Shown: in pieces, positions 1-10,111 of the stretch
Layout: each line of letters begins with the position of its first letter
Numbering within the stretch: the first letter of the stretch is position 1
Source: Aegilops tauschii subsp. strangulata
Lineage: Eukaryota > Streptophyta > Magnoliopsida > Poales > Poaceae
Direction: 5' to 3'
Assembly: GCF_002575655.3 (NCBI RefSeq)
Contig: NC_053038.3
Coordinates: 143,794,885-143,858,884 of the forward strand
Length of the DNA: 64,000 bases
Position numbers and translations under genes: made by a program
Notes under the pieces: generated by a model
The model's database searches: none
Told to the model about the DNA's origin: nothing
The model's input: only the letters and a program-made list of their open reading frames with translations

Positions 1-142
1 CGAATTGCCAAGCTTGCCTGCCACGCAAAGGAGAGTCCCATCCGGACACGGGATGAAGTCTTCAATCTAGTATCTTCCCCAACAGTCCGGCCAAAGTATA
101 TAGTCCGGCAGTCCGAGGACCCCCTAATCCATGACTCCCTCA
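1..142 (-). repeat. 3' LTR fragment of the Tat-lineage element
   Basis: Bases 1-142 repeat 9274-9413 in the same orientation with scattered differences and a short deletion near base 85. They end in the same ctccctca. On the minus strand this is the start of the LTR (TGAGGGAG). The rest of this LTR lies left of the window. Confidence 0.9.
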
Positions 143-157
143 GTAGCCCCTGAACCA
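143..157 (-). other. Candidate polypurine tract next to the 3' LTR
   Basis: On the minus strand the bases just before the LTR read ggttcaggggctac. This short purine-rich stretch is in the position expected for plus-strand priming. Assigned by position and composition only. Confidence 0.5.
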
Positions 158-376
158 GGCTTCAATGACGATGAGTCCGGCGCGCAGATTGTCTTCGGCA
201 TTGCAAGGCGGGTTCTTCTCCAAATTCTGAGTACCTGTCGAGTAGTGTCCGGCTTCCCATGAATGTTGCACTCCTAGGATTTTGCGCCTAATAATGCTTA
301 TCTTCCATGTGTCGAGCGAATGCGAGAAGTCGGCGCATTTTTACACTTGCCACCCTAACCATGTGAGTAAATCGTC

Positions 377-385
377 TATTTAAAG
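377..385 (+). promoter_or_regulatory. TATA-like box upstream of the antisense gene
   Basis: tatttaaag lies about 84 bases before the ATG at 469, in the segment between the 3' LTR edge and the plus-strand ORF. The second Tat-lineage remnant has tatataag in the same relative place (36318-36325). This supports a promoter separate from the LTR. No start site can be seen. Confidence 0.5.
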
Positions 386-468
386 AGCTGGGGATCCTTA
401 GATCCAGATCACACCATCCTCCCACAACGAGTATCCATCGGAGCGCACCCGGAAAAGTCCATCCCATC

Positions 469-1413
469 ATGGCCGGCCATCGCAACTCCTCCTCTTGCTC
501 CCGTTGCCCTAAGCCAGGCAATTGGAAGAAGTGTTCCGTCCCCCACAGCCAATTAGTAGAGTTACAGACCCATGGGTTTCTCCCTGCAGCGTATATGGTC
601 CCCGTCCGAGCCGGACTAGCCACTTACAATGGCGGGGAGCAAGCGGAGAGCTTTCCCAACCCATCCATGGGGGAGCGGGTATGCCTTATCCCTTACTTAT
701 TAAGGGGACTTGGATTTCCAATCCATCCGTTCCTCCGCGGGCTCCTGGAGTTCTACGACCTCCAGCTGCTTAACTTTACTCCCGCCTCCATATTACACAT
801 CGCTGGCTATGTCGCCCTTTGCGAGATGTTTTTGGGCTATGAAGCTCATTTCGAGCTATGGAAGAGGCTATTCTGCCTCGTGCCCCGTAGACAGGAGGGG
901 TCAATATATCAAGTGGGCGGAGCTGAGATATGGCGCATCGCCGGGACCGGATACCTGTCTGCTAATCCAAAGAAGACATCCGAAGACTGGCCTTCGGAGT
1001 GGTTTTATATGGAGGACGTCCCCCTTCTGGACCCTATCCGGATGGGCCTTCCTGAGTTCAATAATGCCCCTTTGAAGAAACGCCGCAGCTGGCGCCCTCG
1101 GAGCCCCCAAGAGGAAGATAACAGAGAGGTCCTTTACCTGATGGGCCGGATAAAAGCGCTGGCCAAATCAGGATTGACTATAATCGAGGTTATGTTAATA
1201 TGTATAATGCGGGGGGTGCAGCCACTTCAATATCGGGGACAACCCATGTGGCACTTCAATGGAGAAGACGATGCCACCCGCTGCGGTCGTAAAGGTCCGG
1301 ACTCCGTCGCTGCTCTAGTGAAAATACTGTCCGATTTATATAAAGGAGAGGAAGAGGAGTTCATCCACATTAAGCCACGGGATGGACTCTCCATGTACAA
1401 CCCCCCAAACTGA
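469..1413 (+). CDS. Antisense ORF of Tat-lineage element ('putative gypsy type transposon' domain)
   Basis: An uninterrupted ORF of 314 residues on the strand opposite to gag-pol. It starts MAGHRNSSS and contains the conserved core LLEFYDLQLLNFTP and FLGYEAHFELWKRLF (residues about 100-135), followed by EWFYMEDVP and a C-terminal RGVQPLQYRGQPMW segment. These match the family I know as Pfam 'putative gypsy type transposon' (PF04195), found in the extra antisense gene of Tat-lineage retrotransposons. Its biochemical role is unknown. In homologues the product continues into coiled-coil exons, and matching exon-like pieces follow at 1688-2964. The ATG at 469 is chosen because a TATA-like box lies 84 bases upstream and the homologue at 36442 starts in an equivalent position. 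It is the only long open frame left in an otherwise decayed element, so it may be young or partly constrained. Confidence 0.8.
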   Translation: MAGHRNSSSCSRCPKPGNWKKCSVPHSQLVELQTHGFLPAAYMVPVRAGLATYNGGEQAESFPNPSMGERVCLIPYLLRGLGFPIHPFLRGLLEFYDLQLLNFTPASILHIAGYVALCEMFLGYEAHFELWKRLFCLVPRRQEGSIYQVGGAEIWRIAGTGYLSANPKKTSEDWPSEWFYMEDVPLLDPIRMGLPEFNNAPLKKRRSWRPRSPQEEDNREVLYLMGRIKALAKSGLTIIEVMLICIMRGVQPLQYRGQPMWHFNGEDDATRCGRKGPDSVAALVKILSDLYKGEEEEFIHIKPRDGLSMYNPPN

Positions 1414-1687
1414 GTGAGCTGCTACTTTTTACTCCGGACCTTCCCGCATTCTTCGTCATACATATTTACCGAGAAGGATCCCTTTTTTGCACTTCACCCA
1501 CCGCACACATATGGTGTCTTACAGGGAAGGCCCTCGGGACGCCATGCCGAACCTGCAGTGACTCACCAACAAGGGGCACCAAAACCGGGTAGGCTTAAAA
1601 GAAGGCGGTCAGGACTGAGACGCCGTCGTAGAGGTATGAAAAAGAACCCTGCTCCGCAGTTGTCGTCTTTAAAATATAATAACGTCC

Positions 1688-2964
1688 ATGGTTCGTGATA
1701 GGAAAAACGCTCGCCGGACCGTATCCGGAGAGCCTGCCGGCCATGCCTCCACCAGCCGGGCTCCAGAGCCGGACTTAGAGGCAGGTGCTAATGTGGGGAC
1801 AACGCCGGATGTAACTCCTACAGAGGATGCGGATAGGCTGTCCGCTACGAATTCCGAAGTGGAGAGTGCCATGAATCACAGGCGTCGCCGGGCCGTACTC
1901 CGCGACCCTGGTTTCTCTGAAGAGGCGTTCGATGCCTTCAACTCAGGGGACGCGTACAACTGAGCTGCTCAAAATGGTCTTGCCAGAGCCACGGACTAGT
2001 ACGTAAAGGATATACGGGTAAGAAAATCTGATAATTATGTATATCAGTAGCCCCTAAGACTTGAAACAGTTGGTACAACTGATTTAAGGATCATTATTTG
2101 CGTAGGTTCTTACGGAGAAGAATACCCAGTTGTCTCAAGAGCTGGAGGAGTGCAAAGCCCAGCTACAGGTTGCAGTTGCCACAATGAAGGAGTCCAAGAA
2201 GGCCCCATCTGGTAACACCTGTTCTTATCGAAAAGAACGACATATACCAGTTAGTATTCGGCATGCATGCAAATCTAACAATAGATTCTGCAGATGATCC
2301 CGGAGTTAATCCGGAGGTCGTGCGAGGGGATGAGCAACATGCTCAACGACAGTTAAAGGCTGGCGAGCGCGTGCTTACGCAGGTTAGGCGGGAGAAAAAC
2401 GATCTCCAAGATGCCAATACCCGGCAGAGTGTTGAACTGAAAGATGTTCGGGCCCATCTTGCTGACTCCGTAAAGGAGAATAAGAGGCTTCGACGCGGCA
2501 TTTTTAGTAAGTGCTTGAACGAACTTTTATAGAGTTCGGCGAAGAAACCGGCTAACAGATCAGTTATATCTGTAGGTATGCTGACGGGTCGTCCCGCAGA
2601 GGAGTTGCCCGGGTCTGCGGGTGATCTTCTGCCAGAGCTCTCACAACTACACGAACAACTTTGACAAGTGATGCAGGGCATTGCCGAAGCCTTGTGGCCC
2701 TCCGCCTCCCTACCAGGAGGCATGGGAGAGCTTGTAGAGATGCTCAAGGGAGCGCGGTGACGCTTCCGATTATGGAAGATATCTGCCTGCCGACGAGGTA
2801 CAAGGGAAGCCTGGGCCATGGTGAAGACTCGATATACCAAGGCTGACCCGAACCACATGGCCGAGGTCGGACCTGTGGCGTCTGATGGGAAAGAGATACC
2901 CGTCAGTTTGGTGTATGACCAGGTGAAATTAGCCGCAAATATTCCCAATAGGATTGTAGGCTAG
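1688..2964 (+). pseudogene. Downstream coiled-coil exons of the antisense gene, decayed
   Basis: Exon-like pieces continue the antisense gene. 1688-1963 is open and charged (MVRDRKNARRTVSGEP...). About 2107-2209 encodes a short heptad-rich helix (LTEKNTQLSQELEE) ending at a gtaaca donor. About 2280-2508 encodes a coiled coil (REKNDLQDANTRQSVELKD). About 2577-2964 encodes the C-terminal part with KISACRRGTREAWAMVKTRY and LVYDQVKLAAN. The last piece has in-frame TGA codons near 2661 and 2757, both consistent with CGA to TGA changes. The order (N-terminal domain, acidic or charged linker, coiled coil, basic tail) matches the second antisense gene at 36442-40176. Exon limits are inferred from gt/ag sites and frame. 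Confidence 0.6.
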
Positions 2965-3729
2965 ACAGCCTGTTGGATGGTATAGAAGAAGAATTTAGTC
3001 AGTCCATGTGACTGTGTACTTCAAGTGACATATGTTGTCCCTAGCCAGATTGTAAATCATTTGTCATGGCGGACCTTTTTGCTTCGACCTCTGGACCCGA
3101 CAGTCCAGAGTGTATCCGAATACCCTCTCAATTATGTAAAAACCGGGGTATGCGTGGAAACCAGGCGTAGGGGTCATAAGTGCTTGAATAGACAATTACC
3201 CAACTAGCTATGTTATATTACATGGATAGTGGGAAACATCTTCCAGGGAGAATAGTTCCGTTAAGGGTTCCTTTCCCTGGGTACGCATGCTTTAATGTGC
3301 ATGTCGGAACTGCGAAAAGAGACGCAGGATATAAACATCTGGGGGCATTTATTGAAATAAGTAAAAGTCATCTTTTTTTCACCGACCGAATATTACCTTA
3401 AGAACGCTAGCTTCCGGCTTCACCCAGTCTGAGGTACACATCCGGCTGACCTGGCAGTAACAATCGCAGATGTGCTCCCCTTATGCCCTGGCCGAATTAA
3501 CGGGAACGTAGGGCATAAACACAAGAGCCAGGCAACCCAGCTTGGCCAAAACTTAAGTCATATCGATGCATATAATGGCGAATAAAAGGTACATGTGGAA
3601 AAGTAACACATGTGCAGGGGGCATAGAGCCCGGAGCATAGTTATATTAAGCTTCTGTATAAGAAGCCCCCAAGTATAATGAGCACGCCTAGCGCGTCAAG
3701 ATTGTGTAGTCAAGACACATTTTAACCTT
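2965..3729. other. Non-coding interval between antisense gene and integrase end
   Basis: Only short ORFs without recognisable motifs. It holds the 3' part of the element between the convergent antisense gene and pol. A short gaaa microsatellite follows at about 3748-3775. No tandem array is present here, unlike in the Sabrina-like remnant. Confidence 0.5.
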
Positions 3730-4120
3730 TTAAGGCCGTGAAGAAAAAGGGAAGAAAGAAAGAAAGAAAAGACAGATAACGGATATATATAAAAAATTGA
3801 CGGAGCTAAGGAGACGAACACAGAGTCCGGCACTAGGCATAGAACCTTCGGAGTCTGGCTGAGTTCCATGTGTTTGGCTCGAGTCGATTGTCCGATGCAT
3901 CCTGCAGACGGTACGCTCCACCGGTCGGAACTTTGTCAATAACGAAGGGACCTTCCCATTTGGGATTGAGCTTGTCCTTTTTCTTCTCCGGTAGGCGTAG
4001 AACGAGTTCGCCAACGTTATAAGTTTTGGCCCGTACTTCTCTGCTTTGATACCGCCGAGCCTGTTGCTGATAGAATGCGTAGCGGGCTTTTGCCGTGTCA
4101 CACTCCTCCTCCAGGGCGTC

Positions 4121-4990
4121 CTAACTGTCCTGCCAATGAAGCTCGGCTTCTTTCTCTTCGTACATGCGCACTCGAGGTGAGTCATGAATGATGTCGCAGG
4201 GCAGTACCGCCTCTGCGCCGTACACTATAAAAAATGGTGTGTATCCGGTAGTGCGGTTCGGCGTGGTCCGCAGCCCCCATAGTACGGAGTCGAGCACCTC
4301 GACCCAGTGCGTATCTGATTCCTTCAAGGATCGCACTAATCTGGGTTTAATGCCGCTCATGATAAGACCATTTGCTCGCTCGACTTGACCGTTAGTTTAA
4401 GGGTGATAGACAGAGGCATAATCGAGCTTAATGCCCATGTTGGTGCACCAAGTTTTTACCTCGTCGGCTGTAAAGTTCGAGCCGTTATCGGTGATGATGC
4501 TGTGGGGGACGCCGTAACGTCGTACAACCCCGGATATGAAGTCTATCACTGGTCCGAACTCGGCCGTTTTAACTGGTTTGGCTTCTATCCATTTGGTGAA
4601 TTTATCCACCATGACCAATAGGTATTTTTTCTTATGGCTTCCCCCTTTAAGGGGTCTGACCATATCAAGCCCCTAGACCGCAAAGGGCCAAGTAATGGGG
4701 ATTGTTTGGAGAGCGGTAGGTGGCATATGGCTTTGGTTTGCAAAAAGCTGGCAACCGACGCAACGTTGAACGAGGTCTGTGCGTCTGCTCGGGCCGTCGG
4801 CCAGTAAAAACCTGCACAGAAGGCCTTGCTTACAAGGGCCCGAGCTGCGGCATGATGGCCGCCGAGTCCAGCATGAATTTCTGCCAAAAGTTGTCGTTCT
4901 TCCTCTTCGGAGATGCACCTTTGAAGTACTCCGGTAACGCTTTTCTTATAAAGCTCTCCCTCGTGGACCTTGTAGGCTTTAGACCGCCGC
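4121..4990 (-). pseudogene. Integrase of the Tat-lineage element, frameshifted
   Basis: Reading leftward, the pieces are: a zinc-binding N-terminal stretch (HAGLGGHHAAARALV, about 4850-4900) whose CC half is lost in a frameshift; the core with VMVDKFTKW (first catalytic Asp, about 4590-4616) and ITDNGSNF (second Asp, about 4470-4497); then the segment around 4372-4392, which still encodes the catalytic Glu (QVERANG) but in a shifted frame after a TAA at 4397-4399; and a C-terminal part with GLRTTPNRTTGYTPFFIVYG (4121-4360). The enzyme would insert element cDNA into chromosomes. At least two frameshifts make this copy non-functional. Confidence 0.85.
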
Positions 4991-4999
4991 ACAATGCAA

Positions 5000-5991
5000 C
5001 GTGCCTCATTTGGGTCCTCAGGGAGTTCTTGCCTGGTTAGGTAGGCCAAGAAGGGTTCTGTACACGGGGCGATGACGGCCATAATCACGTGGGTCGAAGG
5101 TGTTATTTCGGTGGCAGGGCCTCCGATTACGTCAGAGTGTTCGGGATCTGGCGTTGTGGCCGGATCCGGACTGTTGTTGCCGGTCTCCCCTTCCCACACC
5201 ATGGATGGCTTAAACAGCCTTTCCAAGAAGATATTTGGTTGGACAGGGTCGCGCTGAGCGCCGATGCGGCAGAGGATATCCGCCGCTTGATTGTTTTCTC
5301 GGACCACATGGTGGAATTCAAGCCCCTCGAACTGAGCTGACATTTTGAGGACGGCGTTGCGGTAAGCCGCCATTTTTGGGTCCTTGGCGTCAAAGTCTCC
5401 ATTTATTTGAGATATTGCGAGGTTCGAATCCCCTCGCACCTCTAGGAGTTGGATGCCCATGGAGACTGCCATCCGGAGACCATGCAACAGGGCCTCATAT
5501 TCTGCTACATTGTTGGAGTCTGTGTATAATATTTGGAGTATGTATTGGACTGTATCTCCAGTGGGGGATGTCAGGACGATGCCTGCCCCCAGACCAGCCA
5601 GCATCTTAGAGCCATCAAAGTGCATGATCCAATTAGAGTACGCGCCGTACTCTTTAGGGAGTTCGGCTTCCGTCCATTCGGCGACGAAATCAGCCAGTAC
5701 TTGTGACTTAATGGCTCGCCGTGGTTTGTATGTTATGTCGAACGGGAGGAGCTTGATAGCCCATTTAGCAATCCGGCCCATGGCATCGCGGTTATTTATT
5801 ATGTCGTTGAGTGGTACTTCGGAGGCCACCGTAATTGAACACTCTTGAAAGTAGTGTCGTAGTTTCCGGGATGCTATGAAGACCGCGTATGCTATCTTTT
5901 GATAATGTGGGTACCGTGATTTGCATGGAGTGAGGATAGTGAATACGTAGTATACCGGCTTTTGAAGCGGGAACTTATGTCTGTTCGTCTC
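5000..5991 (-). pseudogene. RNase H regions (Gypsy RNase H plus second Tat-type RNase H)
   Basis: From right to left, 5640-5991 encodes the end of the first RNase H and connection (YYVFTVLTP, ASRKLRHYF, PLNDIINNRDAMGRIAKWA), broken by a stop near 5992. The frame 4585-5829 then encodes a second RNase H: IMHFDGSK with the first catalytic Asp (about 5606-5627), NVAEYEALLHGL with the Glu, RGDSNLAISQI with the next Asp, and a distal NNQAADILCRIG. A second RNase H of this kind after the first is characteristic of the Tat lineage. The enzymes degrade RNA in the RNA:DNA hybrid during reverse transcription. Confidence 0.83.
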
Positions 5992-7260
5992 TCATTCGAC
6001 GACGAGCACTGCGCTGACAACTTGGTGTGTTGCCGCTATATATAACAGCATTGGTTCGATTGGCGCGGCCAAGATTGGGTTGGTGGCCAAGACGGCTTTT
6101 ATTTCTTCCAATCCGGCCCTGGCAGCATCCGTCCACTCGAAGTGTTCAAAGCGTCGAAGAAGGCGATAAAGAGGTAGTGCCTTTTCGCCCAATCGGGAAA
6201 TAAGGCGGCTTAAGGCAGCCACGCATCCAATTAATTTCTGAATTTGCTTGAGGTCTGTTGGGATAGCCAACTGTGACAGAGCTCGAATTTTAGCCGGATT
6301 TGCTTCAATTCCTCAATTGGAAATGATGAAGCCCAAGAGCTTTCCGGCGGGCACGCCGAAAACGCATTTTTCCGGATTGAGCTTGATGTCATATGTTCGG
6401 AGATTGTCGAACGTAAGCCTCAAATCCTCTATTAAAGATTCGATGTGTTTGGTTTTGATGACCACATCGTCTACGTATACCTTCACTGTTTTGCCGATTT
6501 GTGTTTCCAGGCATGTCTGAATCATGCGTTGATAGGTTGCACCGGCGTTCTTGAGCCCGAAGGGCATGGTGTTAAAACAGAAGGGGCTGTATGGAGTTAT
6601 AAATGCCGTTGCGGCTTGATCAGACTCCGCCATCTTAATTTGATGGTATCCGGAGTATGCGTCAAGCTAACACAATGAGTCGTGTCCTGCGGTAGCGCCG
6701 ATAATTTGATCGATGCGGGGGAGGGGGAAGGGTTCCTTGGGGCAAGCCTTGTTAAGGTCCTTGAAATCGACACATAGGCGCCAGGATTTGTCCTTCTTTG
6801 GTACCATCACCAGGTTTGCTAGCCAGTCCGGATGTTTTATTTCTCTAATGAATTCGGCCTCGAGTAACATGGCTAGCTCTTCTCCCATGGCATGTCGATT
6901 AGGCTCAGAGAAACGCCGAAGAGTCTGCTTGACCGGCTTGAACCCCTTTAGAATGCTAATGCTATGCTCGGCCAGCCTGCGTGGGATTCCTGGCATGTCT
7001 AAAGGATGCCAGGCGAAGATATCCCAATTCTTGCGCAAGAACTCCCGCAGTGCGGCGTCTGTTGTGGGGTTCAGCTGTGCCCCGATGGATGCTGTTTTTG
7101 TAGGGTCCGTTGGGTGGACCTGGAATTTGACTATTTCGTCCGCCGGTTTAAAGGAGGTGGACTTGGGTCTTTTGTCGAGTATCACGTCGTCCCTGTCCAC
7201 TGTGGAGCGCAGCGCAGTTAGTTCTTCGGCCACAAGGGCTTCGGATAACGCCTCGAGGGC
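5992..7260 (-). pseudogene. Reverse transcriptase of the Tat-lineage element, broken
   Basis: Two open pieces, 6667-7233 and 6313-6633, cover the RT palm and fingers: LVMVPKKDKSWRLCVDFKDL, LPRIDQIIGATAGH, a stop where the next residues begin (about 6667), then SGYHQIKMAE and FGLKNAGATYQRM. The catalytic motif YVDDVV is intact at about 6467-6478, followed by KCVFGV and LLGFIIS. A further stop at about 6313 separates the thumb/connection piece (5992-6270). It would copy element RNA into cDNA. Upstream, FLRKNWDIFAWHPLDMPGIP is the usual linker between protease and RT in this lineage. Confidence 0.88.
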
Positions 7261-7310
7261 TGGTGCGGCGGTTTTATTTTTGGCGCGGAGTGCTATGTCC
7301 GGATCACTGG

Positions 7311-7685
7311 CTAGAGTGATGATTCCATTGGGCCCGGCATTTTGAGGTTCATGTAACCGTAATGGGGTATAGCTTGGAAGATCGTGAATGCCTCCCGCCC
7401 TAAAAGGGCGTGGTATCCGCTACTCAACGGGCCCACTTGGAATGTGATTTCTTCGGACCTATAATTCTCCGGCGTGCCGAATACCACATCTAGTTTGATT
7501 TTTCCCGCACATCGTGCCTCCCGACTAGGGACGATTCCTCTGAAGGTCGTGCTACTTTGCTCAATGCGGCTCTTGTCTATTTCCATTTTGCTAAGAGTTT
7601 CCTCATAGATTAGGTTTAATCCGCTGCCACCGTCCATGAGCACTTTAGTAAGCCAGAAGCCGTCCACAATTGGACGAAGGACCAA
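7311..7685 (-). pseudogene. Aspartic protease region
   Basis: The frame encodes VLMDGGSGLNLIY, with the active-site Asp in the D-G-G-S form usual for Tat-lineage proteases (about 7618-7638), then ALLGREAFTIFQAIPHYGY and a conserved LKMPGP. It is cut off from gag by a frame change at about 7690-7715 and from RT by one near 7311-7330. The enzyme would process the Gag-Pol polyprotein. Confidence 0.8.
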
Positions 7686-7712
7686 AGCGGCTAGTGCTCG
7701 GGCTCTTCGGAA

Positions 7713-8898
7713 TTAAGGTTCGTCACTGGCATTTAAGGTTATGGCCGTATCGTTCCATGGATTTATTGCTTCAACGTGGCAGACTTTGGCAAGGCTGCGG
7801 AGTGCTCGCTTGCGCCTATTATTTGAGGCGAAGGTCTCGAAGACTGTTAATACTGTATTGTTATTTTCCACAGGATGGTGCTCTGTTGTATTGTTGATGA
7901 AGAGATCCTCGCCGCTCTTGGCCACCTGCCGGAGTATCCAACATGCTCTAAGGCTGTGTGTTAGCATGGTATCCGCTGTACTATGAATTTTGCATGGCCC
8001 ATTGAGCAATCCCTCCAATACAGTTCCACGCCCTGTAGTGGGCTTTGGTTTCTTTGTAATTGGATCGAGTGACTTACGATAGTACACCCTTTTAGTTTGG
8101 ACGGGGGGGTTTAGTGAGAGCCGGAGGATCCCAGAATTTTGTTTGGGTTTGCCAGGCGCTTTCCATTGCACAATACTTCTGTACTATGGCCGCCAAGTCA
8201 GCAAAGTGTGCTATGTCACAGCGACTTATGGCGTTGAGGATTCCCTTGTCCGTGCAATTTTTGCAAAAGAATGAAATTGCGTCTTCCTCGCGACAGTCCT
8301 TGACCTTGCTCATTACAAGGAGGAATCTGGCCCAATAGTGATGTACTGTCTCTTGGGGCTCTTGTCTAATGTGGGAAAGATCACTTATGTCTGGGTGAGT
8401 GGGTAGATTTAGGTCCAAACCCTGACCCGATCTGAGACCCAGGGGCGGAGGAGTTTCTGAGCTTAGCAGTTCGGGCTCCGGGATGTTGCCCAATAGTTCC
8501 GGCCCGCTGTTCGATTCTGGGTTCGAAGCTTGGGCCATGTCCCCCCGTGGACGGGTATCCGGCTCAGAGAGCTCGGGAATCCGGACATAGTTTGTCCTCA
8601 AAATAGAGGAAGAATCGCTACATTGCTCCTCCACCACCGCTATCAGATCATAGTCCATAGCGACTCCCAGGGCGGCGATGCGATCCAAGAGCTCGTTCAA
8701 GGAAGAGAGCTCTATTGGATCCATCTGCTCGGCGAATCCCGAGCCGACGTGGAGGCTGTTTTTGATGACCCGAGAAGTCATCGTCGGCGCGACGGCCGAA
8801 TGGGCGGTCATGATGAAGCCGCCTAGTCGGAGAGTTTGGCCTACAGCCAGGGCTCCCCCCGAGGTAATGTTGTCCTTGACAACAAGACGAGCCATCAA
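7713..8898 (-). pseudogene. Gag of the Tat-lineage element, frameshifted
   Basis: Translation would start near 8895-8898 (MARLVVKDNITSGG), about 45 bases inside the 5' LTR edge. The first frame runs to 8092 and contains VHHYWARFLLVMSKVKDC, NCTDKGILNAISRCDIAHF and AIVQKYCAMESAW, the conserved Gag core of this lineage. A frameshift near 8100-8170 moves the rest into the frame ending at 7713, with GTVLEGLLNGPCKIHS and LRACWILRQVAKSGEDLF, which are typical of the Gag C-terminal part. No CCHC zinc knuckle is visible, which is common for this group. Confidence 0.78.
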
Positions 8899-8919
8899 GC
8901 CTTATCGTGACGGCACAAT

Positions 8920-8942
8920 GGAACTCTCAATGAAAGCACTAA
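8920..8942 (-). other. Candidate primer binding site
   Basis: On the minus strand, directly after the LTR end (ccgaca), the sequence reads ttagtgctttcattgagag. It is in the primer-binding-site position, but I cannot assign the tRNA. It is not the initiator-Met type seen in the two chromoviruses of this window. Confidence 0.45.
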
Positions 8943-9413
8943 TGTCGGTGTCAAAACCGGCAGATCTCTGGTAGGGGGTCCCGAACTGTGCGTCTAAGGT
9001 GGATGGTAACAGGAGGCGGGGGACACAATGTTTACCCAGGTTCGGGCCCTCTCGATGGAGGTAATACCCTACTTCCTGCTTGATTGATCTTGATGATATG
9101 AGTATTACAAGAGCTGATCTACCACGAGATCGTAGAGGCTAAACCCTAGAAGCTAGCCTATGATTATGATTGTTGTTGTCCTACGGACTAAACCCTCCGG
9201 TTTATATAGACACCGGAGGGGGCTAGGGTTACACAGAGTCGTTTGCAAGGGAGGAGATCTACATATCAGAATTGCCAAGCTTGTCTTCCACACAAAGGAG
9301 AGTCCCATCCGGACACGGGACGAAGTCTTCAATCTCCTATCTTCATAGTCCAACAGTCCAACCAAAGTATATAGTCCGGCAGTCCGAGGACCCCCTAATC
9401 CAGGACTCCCTCA
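8943..9413 (-). repeat. 5' LTR of the Tat-lineage element, 471 bp
   Basis: Begins tgtcggtgtc and ends ctccctca on the plus strand, i.e. TGAGGGAG...CACCGACA on the minus strand. It contains the promoter-like segment read on the minus strand as gtctatataaaccgg (TATA near 9198-9212) and shares its outer 140 bases with positions 1-142. Confidence 0.9.
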
Positions 9414-9881
9414 ACCGCCAACGAGGCCGCCCGCGCGTATGATGCGGCGGCGTGGCTCCTCCGGTGGCCTCATAGAACATTGAACTTGCCCAATGTGCCG
9501 ACGCGGGAGCGCGCACAGGAGCTCGCGCCTCTGCCGCGGCTTATCACCGACGAGGATCGTCGCGACAACCGGAGGCGGGAGCACCGTCTCGGCATCGCCG
9601 AGATGGACGACGAAGCCATGGCGCTGTGGCGCCAATGCTTCCCACAGAACATCATCAACGAGCGCGAGTTCTACGAGCAAAGGAGGGCGGAGAGGGATAA
9701 GAGGAGGGCGGAGCGAGCCGCCTATCGCGAGGACAAGCGTAGGCGAAAAGCGGACGCTCAATTGAACATGAGGCTAGGAGCAGCGTCGCCCTGGGAATCC
9801 GACGACGATTGGTATCTTCACGCCTACAGTCAGACGTCAGAGGAGGACATCACCGAGGAGGAGTCGGACGAGGAGGAGTAG
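9414..9881 (+). pseudogene. C-terminal half of an AP2/ERF-domain gene, interrupted by the LTR retrotransposon
   Basis: The frame is open from the very first base after the LTR: TANEAARAYDAAAWLL, then NLPNVPTRERAQELAPLPRL, a basic/acidic segment (RRDNRRREHRLGIAEMDDEAM, WRQCFPQNIINEREFYEQRR), and a strongly acidic tail (EEDITEEESDEEE) ending at TAG 9879-9881. AARAYDAAAW is the RAYD element, the C-terminal half of the plant AP2/ERF DNA-binding domain. The N-terminal half (the YRG/WLG region) should lie left of the window, beyond the other LTR. The insertion cut the domain in the middle, so this copy cannot make a normal AP2 protein. GC-rich codons contrast with the retroelement. Such AP2-like genes with long RRAERR-type tails are multicopy in grasses, so it may be a dispersed copy rather than a single-copy regulator. 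Confidence 0.85.
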
Positions 9882-10111
9882 TTGAATAATCTATTGTTTA
9901 TCTATCTATGCTGAGAACTATCCTCTACTCTCTATCTCTACTTCTCGATCTCAACACTGTAAACGCTTTTTTAAAGCGCCGTGCATTGTGATTCTGTTGG
10001 AGATGCTCTAACATGGCAGACAAGTGCTTTAATGTTGCCCACAAGATGCACGAGTATTACTAGTAGTATATTTTTCTTGCCATGTTGAGATTTAAAACCA
10101 GGAGTGCGAAC
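9882..10111. other. 3' flank of the AP2 fragment
   Basis: AT-rich, without a gene. It probably contains the 3' UTR of the AP2 gene. No clear polyadenylation hexamer can be chosen. Confidence 0.4.

Larger units (their letters stand above)
1..9413 (-). mobile_element. Tat-lineage Gypsy LTR retrotransposon (Fatima-like), left end cut by window
   Basis: The element reads right to left: 5' LTR (8943-9413), gag, protease, reverse transcriptase, two RNase H regions, integrase, an oppositely oriented extra gene, then the 3' LTR of which only the last 142 bases lie in the window. Two RNase H-like regions and an antisense gene between integrase and the 3' LTR are hallmarks of the Tat lineage (compare maize Grande gene 23 and Retand). 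The LTR termini (TGAGGGAGTCC...CCGACA on the minus strand) match what I remember of the wheat Fatima family, but I could not search. Every internal frame carries stops or frameshifts, so the copy is dead. The right flanking bases are accgc (9414-9418). The matching target duplication would lie left of the window. Confidence 0.88.

Noticed and set aside
1414..1698. ORF 1414-1698 directly after the first antisense ORF
   Set aside because: It is simply the open frame after the stop at 1413 with no conserved motif; likely intron/linker sequence.
3025..3401. Two small plus-strand ORFs
   Set aside because: No motif, no homologous partner in the second Tat-lineage remnant; non-coding interval of the element.
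4385..7986. Plus-strand ORFs across the first element's pol (e.g. 6713-7345)
   Set aside because: Shadows of the minus-strand RT/RNase H/integrase frames, which have clear catalytic motifs.
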